From assembly GCA_030144725.1 (NCBI GenBank), contig JASKMD010000026.1, forward strand, positions 13,631,407 to 13,695,406: a DNA stretch of 64,000 bases. Direction: 5' to 3'. A program made the translations under genes and the position numbers. Position 1 is the first letter of the stretch. Each line of letters opens with the position of its first letter. This document shows positions 42,340 to 54,800 of the stretch, piece by piece. The DNA comes from Haematococcus lacustris. Its lineage: Eukaryota; Chlorophyta; Chlorophyceae; Chlamydomonadales; Haematococcaceae. The notes under the pieces are model-generated. The model worked only from the letters and a program-made list of their open reading frames with translations. It was not told where the DNA came from and made no database searches.

Positions 42340-42734
42340 CCCTTGTCCCTCACTAGGGCCTCCATTTGAGCCGGATCAGAAGTACCTACTAGCATACACT
42401 ATCAGCCACTAGTAGCCACTAACTGGATCCGGCTCAAACAGTGTTATTGGGCTGTGTGGAGTAAACCCAGTGCACATGGCACATGAGCCGCCTACCACCT
42501 ACAATATTGCCTGACCCGAGGGCTATGATGTAGAGTTGGCATGACAAAACATGCACTAATTGTAAGCTGATGACAGCTCAGATGGGGGGGGCACACATTA
42601 CTGTGCCACAACAGGCTGCTGCTGCTGCTGCTCCGTAGGCAACACAGAAGCTCCAGCCTGAACATAGCCCGCTAGCACCAAGCATAGTAACAGCCCATGC
42701 CGAGCCCACACCCTCTCCACAGCATCCACCACCC
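42340..42734 (-). mobile_element. Fanzor element family 1, copy 5 (ORF-less, MITE-like)
   Basis: Bounded by GCCCTTCACAGCC at 42327-42339 and 42735-42747. Only 395 bp: about 280 bp of the fixed end, with a perfect 13-bp hairpin, joined directly to the 5' region (GTAGGCAACACAGAAGC) and the same SGNH-intron-like extension as copy 4. It lies about 100 bp beyond the stop codon of the coiled-coil gene. Confidence 0.88.
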
Positions 42735-42770
42735 GCCCTTCACAGCCCTGTTCCCTGCCACTGCCTCGTT

Positions 42771-42835
42771 GGCTGGTTGGCTGGCTGGCTGGCTGGCCGG
42801 CCGGCTGGTTGGCTGGCTGGCTGGTTCGATGGCTG
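42771..42835 (+). repeat. GGCT/GGTT tetranucleotide tract
   Basis: Runs of GGCTGGCT with GGCC and GGTT variants lie immediately beyond the coiled-coil stop codon, between it and Fanzor copy 5. Confidence 0.85.
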
Positions 42836-42837
42836 GC

Positions 42838-45800
42838 TTACTGAGGTGCGCCCACAGATGGTGAGGCGTACATGGAGTTGCGCGATCGAGACCTGCGCCC
42901 AGCGGCTGCTGGGTCCTGCAGCCCTGACACCACCTCCATCTGGAGCGCCACCTGCGAGGAAGGAAACAAGCTACCCGGGATCGTCAGGGTCTCTGGCAAT
43001 AGACATACAGGCTGAGCAGCTGGCTCCCTGCCCCTGCCCCTGCCCCTGCCCCTGCCCCTGCCCCTGCCCCTGCCCTCGCCCCTGCCCTCGCCCCTGCCCT
43101 CACCCTTGCCCTCGCCCCTGCCCTCACCCCTGCCCCTGCCCTCGCCCCTGCCCCCTAGCCCTGCCCTCCCCTCGTTCTAGGTGCCACCTAGGGCCACTAC
43201 GGAGCCAGGCTATCTTGCCAGCAGCCCCCCCAGGCCCTCCAGCCTCAACCCACCTGTGACTCCCATTCAGATAGCGCAGCCTGGTGTCGCTCCAGCTGCT
43301 GCTGGAACATGGTTGCAGAGCCAGAGCGCACGCCTGGCACCGACACAGCACAGCACAGCTCAGGCGTTACCCAACAGAGCAGGCGTCCTAGCATAGCCAC
43401 AGCACAGCACAGCACAGCACAGCACAGCACAGCACAGCACAGCACAGCACAGCACAGCACAGCACAGCACAGCACAGCACAGCACAGCACAGCACAGCAC
43501 AGCACAGCACAGCACAGCACAGCAGCCTTGCCATCTAGAGCAACAGTCTGCCAGCCCCTGGCCACACCAACCCACAATCACTCTACAACACTCTACATCC
43601 CTCAACCAACCAGCCGTAATCTGACACAACAGCCCTGTCATAGTCATGTTAGGTATATATGCGGGCTCCACTGCAACCCCCTGGCTGGGGAAGAGGGAAC
43701 AGGACGGGGCACGGCCGTGGCAACAGTGTCAGTGTTAGGCGGCGCCTACATTGCCATGCAGCCGTCATTGGCATGCTCCATGCACCTAAACAGAACCACA
43801 GCTGTAGTGTGCTACACACCCATCCTTCCTCCTCCCCATCAACCCCCGCAACCCACCTGGCTGCCCTCCTGTACTGGCCTTCACCGCTAGCTCTGCCACC
43901 GACAGCTGGAGCTGCTGCAGCTGCGTGGCCAGATGCTTGATGGAGCGCACACTGTCCTGTACCATCGCTCGACCGACATCATCTGTCGCGTTGTTGGCTA
44001 GTCCAGCCAGGATGCGCTGCAGTCGCTGCAGCCGCTCGTTGCCGCGCTCACATGCTTGCAGCAGCACCGCCAGCAGCTGCTCAGCCGTCGCCTGGCTACC
44101 TCCTCGTGTTGCGGTGGGTAGTGGCAGAGAAGCCACGCGAAGCTGTGGTTGACTCGCAACCTGGCGTCGTGGTTCCATGGCCGTCAGGTTCTGGAAGTCG
44201 AGGCGAACCGGCTCCGCGACAGAGCTAGCAACAGACGAGCCGGGTGGCGGTGGCGGACGCCGGGCCCTGTGTGCCGGGCCCTCTTCAGGCAAACTTGGAA
44301 GGCGGATGAGACCTTCGCGCTGGACAGATGCGAGCTGCGCTCCACGCGCTTCAGGCGCCACAGACCCAAGCAATGGCGTGTCCGAGGCTTGAGACATGCG
44401 CGGTGGGGATGCAGCCGCGGTGAGATACACGGGCGGCCGGCGGTCGCCGCCAAGCTCTCCTGGCAGCGCTGAATACGCCCGACCGACGGGCTGCGGTGTA
44501 GCCGACTGCTGCGGTGGCCCAAGGCCCCCTGTATCGCTGTTCCTGCCGTTTGTAGCTGGAGGGTAGGAGTGCAGCCTCCTCTGCTGCTGGTTCATCTGCT
44601 CTTGCTCCTCCTGCTGCTCCTGCTGTTGCCGCTGTTGCTGACGCACGTTCTGTGCTGCAGTCTGAGACAACTCCGCCTCCTGTGCAGCCAGCCGTTCTCG
44701 CAGAACATCCAGCTCTGCACCCTGGCGCCGCACCAGCTTAGCCTCAGCAGCCAGTCGACCAGCCTGCAGCCAAGCATACCACCATCCGTTGCTTTCGAGT
44801 CAAGTTAGTGGCTACAATGGGGCCGTGGGAGGGCTGGCAGGGTGTGGGCAGGGCTGCAGAGGCATGCCACAAGCAAATGGCCGAGAGCTAAACCCTAGTC
44901 TTTGTATGCCACCTGCACTGGGCTTTGCACCCTGATCTGTAACCAGCTTCTGCTTCGCTCCATGCCTACTATGACTGTGTGCACCGTGTACTTTTCCCCC
45001 TAAGAACCCTGAACCCCACACATTTGGTGCATGTTGATGCATGGCATGAACAATCGTAAAATGTGAGCATGCGGAGGCAGCCACTGGGGTTTTGCCTGCC
45101 CAGCCTACCTGCAGCACCACCTCCTGGTCCTGTACTACACCACGGGCTTCACGCTCAACCAGCTGCTGGGCAGCTTCCGCCACCGCCACCTCACGGGCTG
45201 ACAGTGCCTGCGCCTCAGCCGCGGCTGCCAGCTTGCGTGCTGTCAGCTCTTGCTGCTGCACACGCACCAGCTGCTCCGCCGCACTCAGCCGGTCCACCTG
45301 GGGGCAGGGGCAGACGCAGGGTGACACAGGGGAGGGTGGCTGGGAGGGGAGGGTGGCTGGGAGGGTGGAGCTTGGTGACGCACCCACCAGTGGCTGACAC
45401 TGCCGCTCTCGCTGCCACCAGTCAGAGATGGATACATTACCTGGGGCACTGGGCTAGGCGACACACTCCATACGTACAGGCAAGCTCCTTGGATTGATGA
45501 GATCGCCGTCCCTATGCCTTGCTGCAGAGCTGGTGCCCGGGGTGAGGTCAAGCTGCTGTTGTTGTCGCAGCACGAGGTGCAGCTGCCTAGAGCTGGGTTG
45601 TCAGACATTGGTGGCAGTCAGCTGTAGACAAGTGGCTGTGCTGCCGCCTCACCTGCACTCCCAGCTCCCTCTCTCGCTGCTCCAGCTGCTGCTGCTGGTC
45701 AGCCAGCTGGGCTTGTGCCTGTGCCAGGGCCTCTGCCTCCGCCTTGAGCTTGGAGGCAGTCAGCTGCTGAGTCAGGTCCAAGCTCTACATCAGGCGTAAT

Positions 45801-48800
45801 GGAAAACAAGACCGGGCCTGGACCTGCAGTTGAGCCTGGGACTGAGCCGTGAGCTCAGGCTGAGGCTAGGGCCAGGGTCTGAGTCTGAGTCTGAGTCTGA
45901 GTCTGAGTCTGAGTCTGGGTCAAGGTCTAGGTTAGCCGGCGAGCCAAAGGCTTAGCATTTGTAGTTGGCCAGGGGTTGAACACTAAGCTTAGGCTGGGGC
46001 TCGGGCTAGGTCTGTGCCTGCGATTGGCATTCTGCCAGTACCTTGGACTGAGGCTGCGACTGAGGTAAGGCTGGGGCTGAGGCTGAGGGCCAGAGGCCTG
46101 AGGCTAGAGGCTGCAGACAAAAATCCACAGGTCAGTCCCAGTGCCTCGGTCAGTGTCAGGCAGGGAGGCAGGCAGGCAGCTCTCCCGCTGCAGGGTAGCC
46201 TGCGTGTTGGCCTCAGTGGTTAGCTTACCTGCTGGCCCTGCTGTCGCCGCTCTAGCTGTGCTTTCAAGCCAGCCAGCCGGAGCGCCTCAGCCGCCTGCTC
46301 TTGCTGCGACCGTGTCAGGTGCTCTGCAGACCACACCCACAACAATAACAGTCCAAATGTGGAGCATGTAGCTCTCGTACCAGCTACTTCTGCTTGACCT
46401 CTCCTAGAAGCACATATGATCCTAGCCGACCCAGCCTCACTTTGCTGCAACCATGCGTGATTGATTCCTTGCCATTCCAAAGGCGGTATCCACATTTTCT
46501 ACAGATGCCATGTAATAATACAGATCATATGCTAATTAGCTTCCCTAGTCATACTATCCAGTACCTACCCTTACCTTCACCTCTAGCCAGTGTCTTAGCT
46601 CTGCCATACCTACCTACCTTGCCGTCATCCATTTCTCATCTTTCCAGCCCTGTGCGTGCAGCTTGCCCTGACCTGCCGGTTGCTCCTGCTGCCATGAGCA
46701 TGCCCCTTTACCTTGTTGGGCCAACAGCTGTTGCTCCCAAGCCTCCAACTGCGCCTTTTGAGCAGCCACCAGCTTCTCACTAGCTTCCAAGGATGCGCTG
46801 CGCCACGGTCAACACCACAGCATGAGCCTCAGCCACTACTAATCAGACAACCACATTGTGAACCCACTCTTGGAAACAAGGCTGAGAGGTGTGCGTTCAT
46901 GAATGCTTTCACACACACACACAAACACACCAGGGGCGCACATATGCTTGTACATGTATGCATGCAAGCATGCATGCATGCGAGCTCCTTGGTTTGGTTG
47001 ATGCAAGGCTGGTGTCATCTCGTTGCATTCGAGGCGAGTCAAAGGAGTTGGCGGGGCTGTGTAAGGGCTGGACAAGGCATGGGCAGGGCTGCAGAGTCGT
47101 GTTGACATGTTGCAGATGTTTGCTGTACAAGTGGCATTGACGGTTGTGGCGGTTGTGGCGGTGATGGCAGCGGTGATGATGATGCGTGACCATCACACAT
47201 AGGGCCCCACAGCAGGAGTGGCAACTATGCAGGAGTCGATTAGCCATACCTCCTAAGCCTGGACCCACCTGCTTGCTCCCAACTCCTCGGTGCCCTCCGC
47301 CACCTGGCGTGCCAGCTCTGCCTGGGCCTGCGCCAGCACTGACTCGCGTTGCTTCAGGGAGGCCTCCTGCTGGCCCAGCTCCAGCTGCGCACCACAAGGG
47401 AGGAGGCTAGAGTGCTCCTTATCACATGGCATTTGCACGTGTGTGGTCCAGTAGGCCAATGTGGAAGCTAGAGAGTTTGGCTCTCAGTCGCCACCATAAC
47501 ACAGCTCCTCCTAGTAGCCCACAGCCAAACTGTGAATCAAGGGTGGGTACCTTTTCTGTGCTATGGCAGTCACCCTGCCAGCAGGCCTCCAGTAGCACTG
47601 GCCAGATGCCCAGCTTGGGCGAGGGCACCAGCCTGCCTCACTACAAACCCTAATCTTTGCATGCGACCAAACCCTAACTGTTTCACACCTGCACTTGGAC
47701 CATGAGCAACAATGCAAGCGAGCAACCATGCAAGTGAGGAAGCATGCAAGGGCCATAGCCCAATGGTGCAAGCAGTCAGGCACTACTGTCCCTACATGGC
47801 AGGCGTGGATGGCACGAGGTCCAAAGCCCAGGCACAGCCTGCACTGTAGGCAAGCTCAGTCTTAGAACCTGTGTTTACTACATACATGCTACATTACTGA
47901 GAAGAAACCCCTTACCCCACTGGTCATGAGTCCACTCCCGTGTGAGCGATTGTGACGGTGCACGCGTCTGCTCTTCATCGCTGAGCTCACCTGCTGCTGC
48001 ATGAGCTGGTCCAGCCCCTGGCCCTTTTCCTCGATCAGAGCAAGCAGCTTGACCTGCTGGGACCTCAGCTCTGCCAGCTGCTGCTCGTGCACCTGGGCTT
48101 GTGTTGCCAGCTGCTCCTCACGGGCCGACAGCCGAGCAATGTTCTGCTCAAGCTCAGCCTCACGCTCAGCAACCTGGGGGCAGCAGTCATGAGGGTACAG
48201 CAGCAGCAAAGGGGGTAGACGGCAGGGCGATCATGCAGGAGTTGCAGCAACAGGGGTAGGGTGGGCGGCAGAGCCATCCTTCAGGAAAAGCACCAGCAAG
48301 GAGGAAGAAAGCATGCCATGGCTGTGGGAAGTCGGGGCGAGCCACATGCTTTGTATGGCAGTGCCTGAGCCCCTCTCACCTGTGCTTGCGCTCCTCTGAG
48401 ACTGGCTTGAGCTGCATGCAGCTGTGCCTGCTGAGCCGCTACCTCCTCTTTTGCTGCAATGGCTGCCGCTTCCACCTGTGCTGCTGCAGCTTCGCGAGAG
48501 TCCAGCGCAGCCAAGGCGGCACCTAGGTCTTCTCGTTCCTGGGCAATCAGGGCGGCAGCTGCCTCAGCTGCTTGCCGGTCTGCCTCACAGGCAGCCACCT
48601 ACAGGGAGTGCACCAAGGCAGAGCGTGACATGCAATTATGATGTCCAAGAATGGAGCTCAGGCAGACCAACAGCTGTACCTCTAGCTCACAGTGCCCTGC
48701 TGCACCAGAATAATGAACGGGTGTGTTGCAGCCACACCCGACAAGCGAATGCCATGTAATGATGATGATGGTAAGCACAGGGCCATTGCCATCCAGGGCT

Positions 48801-51800
48801 GGCAAGGATGACAATAGAGAACCCTGTGGACGGAATCCGTGACGCTCAGGCCCAGTCGCTGCTGCCGTTACACAACAAGGACAGACAAGGAATGCAGGCA
48901 AGCGCCGTTGTGACCTCCAGCAACAATCAGAATTGAGTCTCGGACAAGCTGGCAGCTACAGCGAGTTTGCAGTGTACTTGGTGTCACTAGCGCACGATGG
49001 CAGGCTTGATCATGGAAGACATTGAAATGTGTGTAGTACTGTGTGCCTCTCAGCACGTTCCAGTGTGTACCTGCTGCTATTGCTGCTACTGCTGTACCTG
49101 CTCAGCCACATGCTGCTACTGCAGCTGCTGCTGTACCTGTTCGTCCACAAGTTTTTGTGCTCTGGCCAGCTCCACCCGTTGCTCCTCCACCTCCTTCCGT
49201 GCCTTCATCATCACATCCTGTTCGGCCGTGCGGGCCGTCTCAGCCTGCTGCAATGCATGGGCTTGCTGTGTGGTCAACCGACGTTCGGCTTCCAGCTCTT
49301 GTTGCAGGCTGTGCAGCTGCGAGGCTTGCGCGGCAGCGGTCTGCGAAGCAGCGACGCTCTCGGCCCGTGCAGAAAGGCTGCGAGTTCTAATCTCGGACTG
49401 CTCTTTCTCCAGCGCCGATAAGCGAGCCAGCAGCGCACCCTCAGCCCGACGCACCCGCTCCTGCTGTGCCGTGGCTTGGGCCAGCGCATTCTCCGCCTCA
49501 ACGCGTGCGGCGTCCACCTCCGCCTGCCGGGCTGACATTAGGGTTTCCACTTCGTCTAGCCGGGCAGCCGTTGCTCGCGCGGCCTCCTTCTCCCGTGCCG
49601 TGGCTGCCGCTTCCAGCTCAGCCATCCGTTTGGTAAAGTCCGCATCTTTCCTTGCGATGTCACGCTCTGCATCCTCCCGGCGGGCCATGATTGCCTTCTC
49701 TGCCTCTGCGAGCCGCGCATCGGTGGCAGTTTGCCGTTCTCGCGCCGCTTCTTCCAGCGCAAGGACTTGCTCCGCCACCTTTTCATTAACACGTGTCTGC
49801 ATTTCGCTCTCTAGCTGCTGGACCTGTCCACGCAGAGCAGCAACCTCCTGCTCGCTTTCTTGCAGTCGCGACTCCAAGGCACCAGCCATATCTCTGGCTG
49901 ACTTCTGCTGTACTTCCACCTGCTGTCTCAGCTCGCGCTGCTGCTGCTCTAGCTCTTGCTCCCGCTTCTGCGCCGCTCGTTGCTGGGCCACCATTTCGCC
50001 TTCCCATTGCAGCAGCTGCTGCTGCGCAGCTTCCTGTTGCAAAGCTAGTTGGGAGCTGAGCGCAGCATGCTGCTGCCGAGCCTCATGCTGGGCTGCCTCC
50101 AAGGCCATGAGGGAGGTCTGGGTCGTGGCCAGCCTGGCCTGGCAAGCCATGTGAGCATCTGTCATGTCCGCCTCTCTCTGTTGTGACTCTTCTAGCTGCA
50201 GCTTCAGGGCAGCAAAACGTCGCTGGAGACCCGCCAACTCCTGCTCGGTTGCAGCCAGGTCACTCCTCATAGCCGCGAGCCCCACGCTTTCTGATGCATG
50301 GCTGCTGGCCTGCTGCTCCAGCAGTGCTTGCTGGGCTGCTGCCTGCTGTTGTGCCTGTATTTATCAAGGGGCACATACACACCACAAGCATCAGCAGTAC
50401 AGAGCACTATGAACGGTTTGTCCAAGACCCTTCATCACCTTCCCCACCAGCATCAAACCACACCATGACGTTGTACAGCTGCTGTGCTGCAGGACCCTTT
50501 CCTGCCAGTGTGCCACGGGTGAGCATCCGCTGATAAGCACTATATGACTCAAGCGATGCCTTCCCTGCTGCTGCTCCCTCTACCTTGAGACTGGCCCCAC
50601 CTGCTGCCGAGCAGCCAGCTCCTGCTCCAGCCTGCAGCCCAGCTCAGTGACACGGCCCTTCTCCGCAGCCAGATCAGCGCGGATCACGCCGGCCGCCCGT
50701 TGCACCTCCTCAAGCTCAGAGTGCAAGTGGCTCACCTGCAGCAAGCAGCTGCCTCAGTGCTCACGCCAGGGGTGCCACCAGCCCAGGCAGACAGCTGGGG
50801 CAGCGGCCAGGCCTGGGCTGCTTGCAGGGAGCTGGCCATGTCCACCCACATGCCACACACATTAGGTTTGGTGAGATCTGATTGGAGGCAGGGGCATTGT
50901 AGAACCTGGCCAGATGCTGTGGGGTGCCATTGGCCTGTTGAGGGCCATTGCCATCCAGAGCTGGCAAACAAATCGTACAATGGACGACAGTGTGAAGGGT
51001 GGTCACAGTGGAGTAAGAACATCAGCGGAGGGAGATCCACCCACAGCTCACCAAGGTGCAGGAGCACTGTTGGTGTGTGGTGTGGTGGTGGTGAGATGGA
51101 GAGAGGTGTGGTGATGAGAGGGGTGTGGTGAGATGGTACCTCTACCAGCAATGGTTAGTGTCAACACGGACCCATGAACATGGAGCTCCTTACCCAATCA
51201 GGTGACCATCGAAATCATTTGTCAGGAAAGCTACATGGACCGGGACAGCACAGTCACAGCCGCCAGACAGCACACCTGCTGCTGCAGCGCTACCACGCGC
51301 TGCTGGCTGGCCGTGGCCTCTTCGCGTGCAGCCTGCGTTTCTTGGGAGCTGAGCGCCAGCTTGCGCTGCAGCTGGGCCGCCTCAGCAGCGTGCTCAGCAG
51401 TGTTTTTTTTTTAACGCTATATATAGCGATCGCTATAAAAAGCGACATTTCAGAGGGCTCCGTGCGCTATGAATTGGACCCCTTGCGGACTGCGCTATAG
51501 CGCATCGCGTTATAAAAAGTGAACTTTGTACTGCAGCCGCAGCTCGGCTGAGAGCCGCAATTTGGATAAGCGCCGCAGTCTCGATGGCTGAGGGCCGTGC
51601 CCGCCGAGGGTATAGCGATGGTGCCTACTTACAAGCCAGGGCACACGGTAACAGCAACAGGTTTCAGGACAGCTGGCTCACTGGCGATCGCCCACTGTGG
51701 CTTACAAACCAAGGGCTCGATGCCTCAAACCAGTACAAGGCGCGCTGCGAACGCTGCAACAAGAGCTTCAACTGCAACTTGCATACCATCAAGACCCATG

Positions 51801-54800
51801 AGGCGACCTCCGCCCACAAGACGGCAATGGCGGATTTCCATAGGCTGCAATCCAACAAACGTCAGCTGGTTGGTGCCATTACCGTCGCAAGACATCAACG
51901 TGATGAGAGGCGCAACATGCTATTGGAGGTCAGTGCAGTAGGCTTGCCAAAGGAGGGTAATCAAGCTCATCAGCCCAACCTTCTTTCGTCCACTTTTGTT
52001 TGGCAGGACCCTGAGATTGTGACCCAATTCAGCTGTGTGTTGTACTTACTGCGCCTGGGTCGTCCCATGACGGACCTAGAGGCCATGGTCAAGATGTTGA
52101 GAAAAATCAAGCACACAGCTGTGGCCAAGGCGCACTGGAAGGACAACGCTGGCTGGCAGATGGCTGAGGCTATTGACGCTGTTTACCAGGAGGCCGACAA
52201 GGATCTCCTCAATTCAGCCCAGTTTATCTCAATCAGCTTGGACGAGGCCACCACCGTGGACAACATGGCTGTCATGTGCGTGCATGCCTACGTGCTTGTG
52301 GACTTCGAGAGGAAGCAAATCTTCTTGGCCCTTAAGGAGGTAAGCTGGCCTGCCAAGCCCAGCCCAACCTAACCCAAAGCTAAGCCATGCTGTTATGGCA
52401 TGCCATGCAGGTGCAAAAGGCACCCAATGCTGATGAGTTGCTGCGTACGTTGCAGTCAGTGCTCGAGGCAGCAAGCCTGCCAGCCTCGGTGCTGCAGCGC
52501 AAGCTTGTAGCACTAGGCACCGACGGCGCAAGCGTCATGGTTGGGCCTCACTCAGGCCTGGCCGTCAAGGCTCGGCAGCAGCTCGCCCCCTTCAGTGCAT
52601 CAGTGCACTGTGCAGCCCACCGTGTCAGCCTTGCAGCCTCTGTCATGGACAAGCACCGCAATGTGCAGCGGCTGACTAGAGTTGTGGAAAACATCAACCA
52701 GCATTTTTGCAAGAGCCCAGCCCGCACCCAGAAGTACAAGCAGCTTTGCCACAGCCTTGGGCTCAAGGGTCAGCTGATAGGGCGGGCCGCGCCAACCCGT
52801 TGGCTGAGCTTGCGGAAGCCAGCAGAGCGGCTGGTGCGTGACATCAGGTCCTTGGTGTCCTACTTTGACACAGCCTCCACTGGCATCAGCAGCCTCCTCA
52901 CAGACCTCCCTACTCTCTTGGCAGCCTGCGGGCTCTTGCCCATCCTCCGCTCACTCAACCGCCTCAACCTTCTGTGCCAAAGCCGTGCCATCTTTGTCGA
53001 GGACCTTATGCAGGAGGTGGCCCTGACGGCCAACAAGATCACTGCCATGTACTCCGGCCCCTCCCCCTTCTCTGCACTGGACTTTCCTGAGCTGACAGCC
53101 TTTACCAATGTGGCAGGACCTGGCAGCTGCCTGTTGTACAACGGCTCTGGCCATTTAGCATTGCAGCCGCATGGGAGTGGCAGTATGACAGTGCAATCAG
53201 ATGAGGCTGACAGTGACAGTGAGGATGAGGAGGAGGTAGGCAGCAGGCAGGCAGCAGCAGACATGGAGACAACATTTGGTGAGAATGAGGAGGAGGAAGG
53301 CAGTGAGCTAGGCAGTGAGCCGGTGCAGCTGTACGCCATCCCCCCAAAAGGGCGCCGGGCTGCTTTAGTGCCAGCTTGTGACTTCCAGCAGCATGTCGAC
53401 AGTGCCAAGCAGGAGCTGGCAGCAACAGCAGATGCTGTGGTACGTGACCTACACAGCCGCTTCCTCCCACCGGAGCATGCCAAAGGACTGGCTGTTGTGT
53501 ACGCCCACTACTGGGACAAGCAGCCAAGCGATGAAGACTTCCTTGAGCGCCTGGCCATTGTCAAGGCCCGGTACTGCATGGACGCGACCCTGGCTGACGG
53601 CCAATTGGCGCCAGCCTTGTTGGACCAGCAGAAGCTATCTGCCCAGCAATCAGCATTTGTGGAAGTCATGCGCTGCCAAGCTGAACACCGTGTGCAGCTA
53701 AGCTCAGCAGCAGCCAACCCAGCCAAGGAGACCACCAAGCTGTGGCGCTACCTGGCTGGCCAACCCATCACCAAGGCTGACATCTTGGAGTACATCAAGC
53801 TGGCAGAGCTTGCTCTGGTCATGACACCAGGCTCAGTGGAGGAGGAGCGCATGTTCTCAGCCATGGCTTACCTCAAGGATGACACCCGCAACAGGCTGCA
53901 AGAGTGCCACTTGAATGTGTGCGCCCGTGTCTTCAGCAGCAATCAATTTGATTTGGACACATTCCCAGATGAGCGTGCCATTAGCAAGTGGCTGGATAAC
54001 GCTGCTGTGCGTGGGCGCTACCGCCTTTGATTGGGCCAATTGCTTCAATTTGACATTTTTGTTGTGCGCTATGGGGCCCAATAGGGTCGCGCTATGAACA
54101 TGACAGTCCCAATCTGAGCCATGACACTTTGTGCTATGAAATTGGAAAGAGGCCAAATGAAAAAAAAAACACTGGTGCTCAGTAGCCAGACCCTCCAGCT
54201 GGGTTTGGAATTGCAGCCTGTGTGCCAGGCCAGACCAGGCATTGTCAGGATGGGGTTTACCCAGGCAAGATGGCACACTGCCAGGTATCAACGGCATCAT
54301 CCAGGTTGTCACCAGCTTGCTTCAGACCTGTCAGTATTACACCAAGGCTGACCTGGTCGTGTCATCCAGAATGCCACAGGTGCTGCAGGGCAAGGCGGGA
54401 GGGTCCAGGCTGGTAAGCTGGCACATGTTGCCCCCTGCCTGACTACAGTGACTTCGTTGCAAGCGCAGCAGGGTCACAGGCTGTGGGATGCTGTGTGCTG
54501 CTTGCAAGGCTGACGGCTGGCTGCCAGGCTGACTAACCCATATTGCATGTACTGTAGCGATAGGGATTAGGGCCAGCCCTGCCCTGGACCTGTGCGGCCA
54601 GCAGTTCGCGATGGCTTTGCTTCCTTTCTGCCCTACCTGCGCCGCTGCTCCTGCTGCTCCACCTCCATATCTCTGGCCTGCATCAAGCGGCCCACCTCCG
54701 CCTCCCTCTCCGCCAGCACCACCTCCATAGCTTGCAGCCGCTCAGCTGCCTGGCTGGCCAGCTGCTCAGCTGCCTGCTGCTGTGCCGCCAGGCCTGCTGC

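Noticed and set aside
43309..43890. Thr-Ala-Gln-His or Cys-Cys-Ala-Val repeat ORFs
   Set aside because: Readings of the intronic AGCAC array between two phase-matched coiled-coil exons.
49029..50154. Long plus-strand Ser/Cys-rich ORF opposite the 406-codon coiled-coil exon
   Set aside because: It mirrors the GC-rich coiled-coil frame; only the minus frame has heptads and phase-compatible splice sites.
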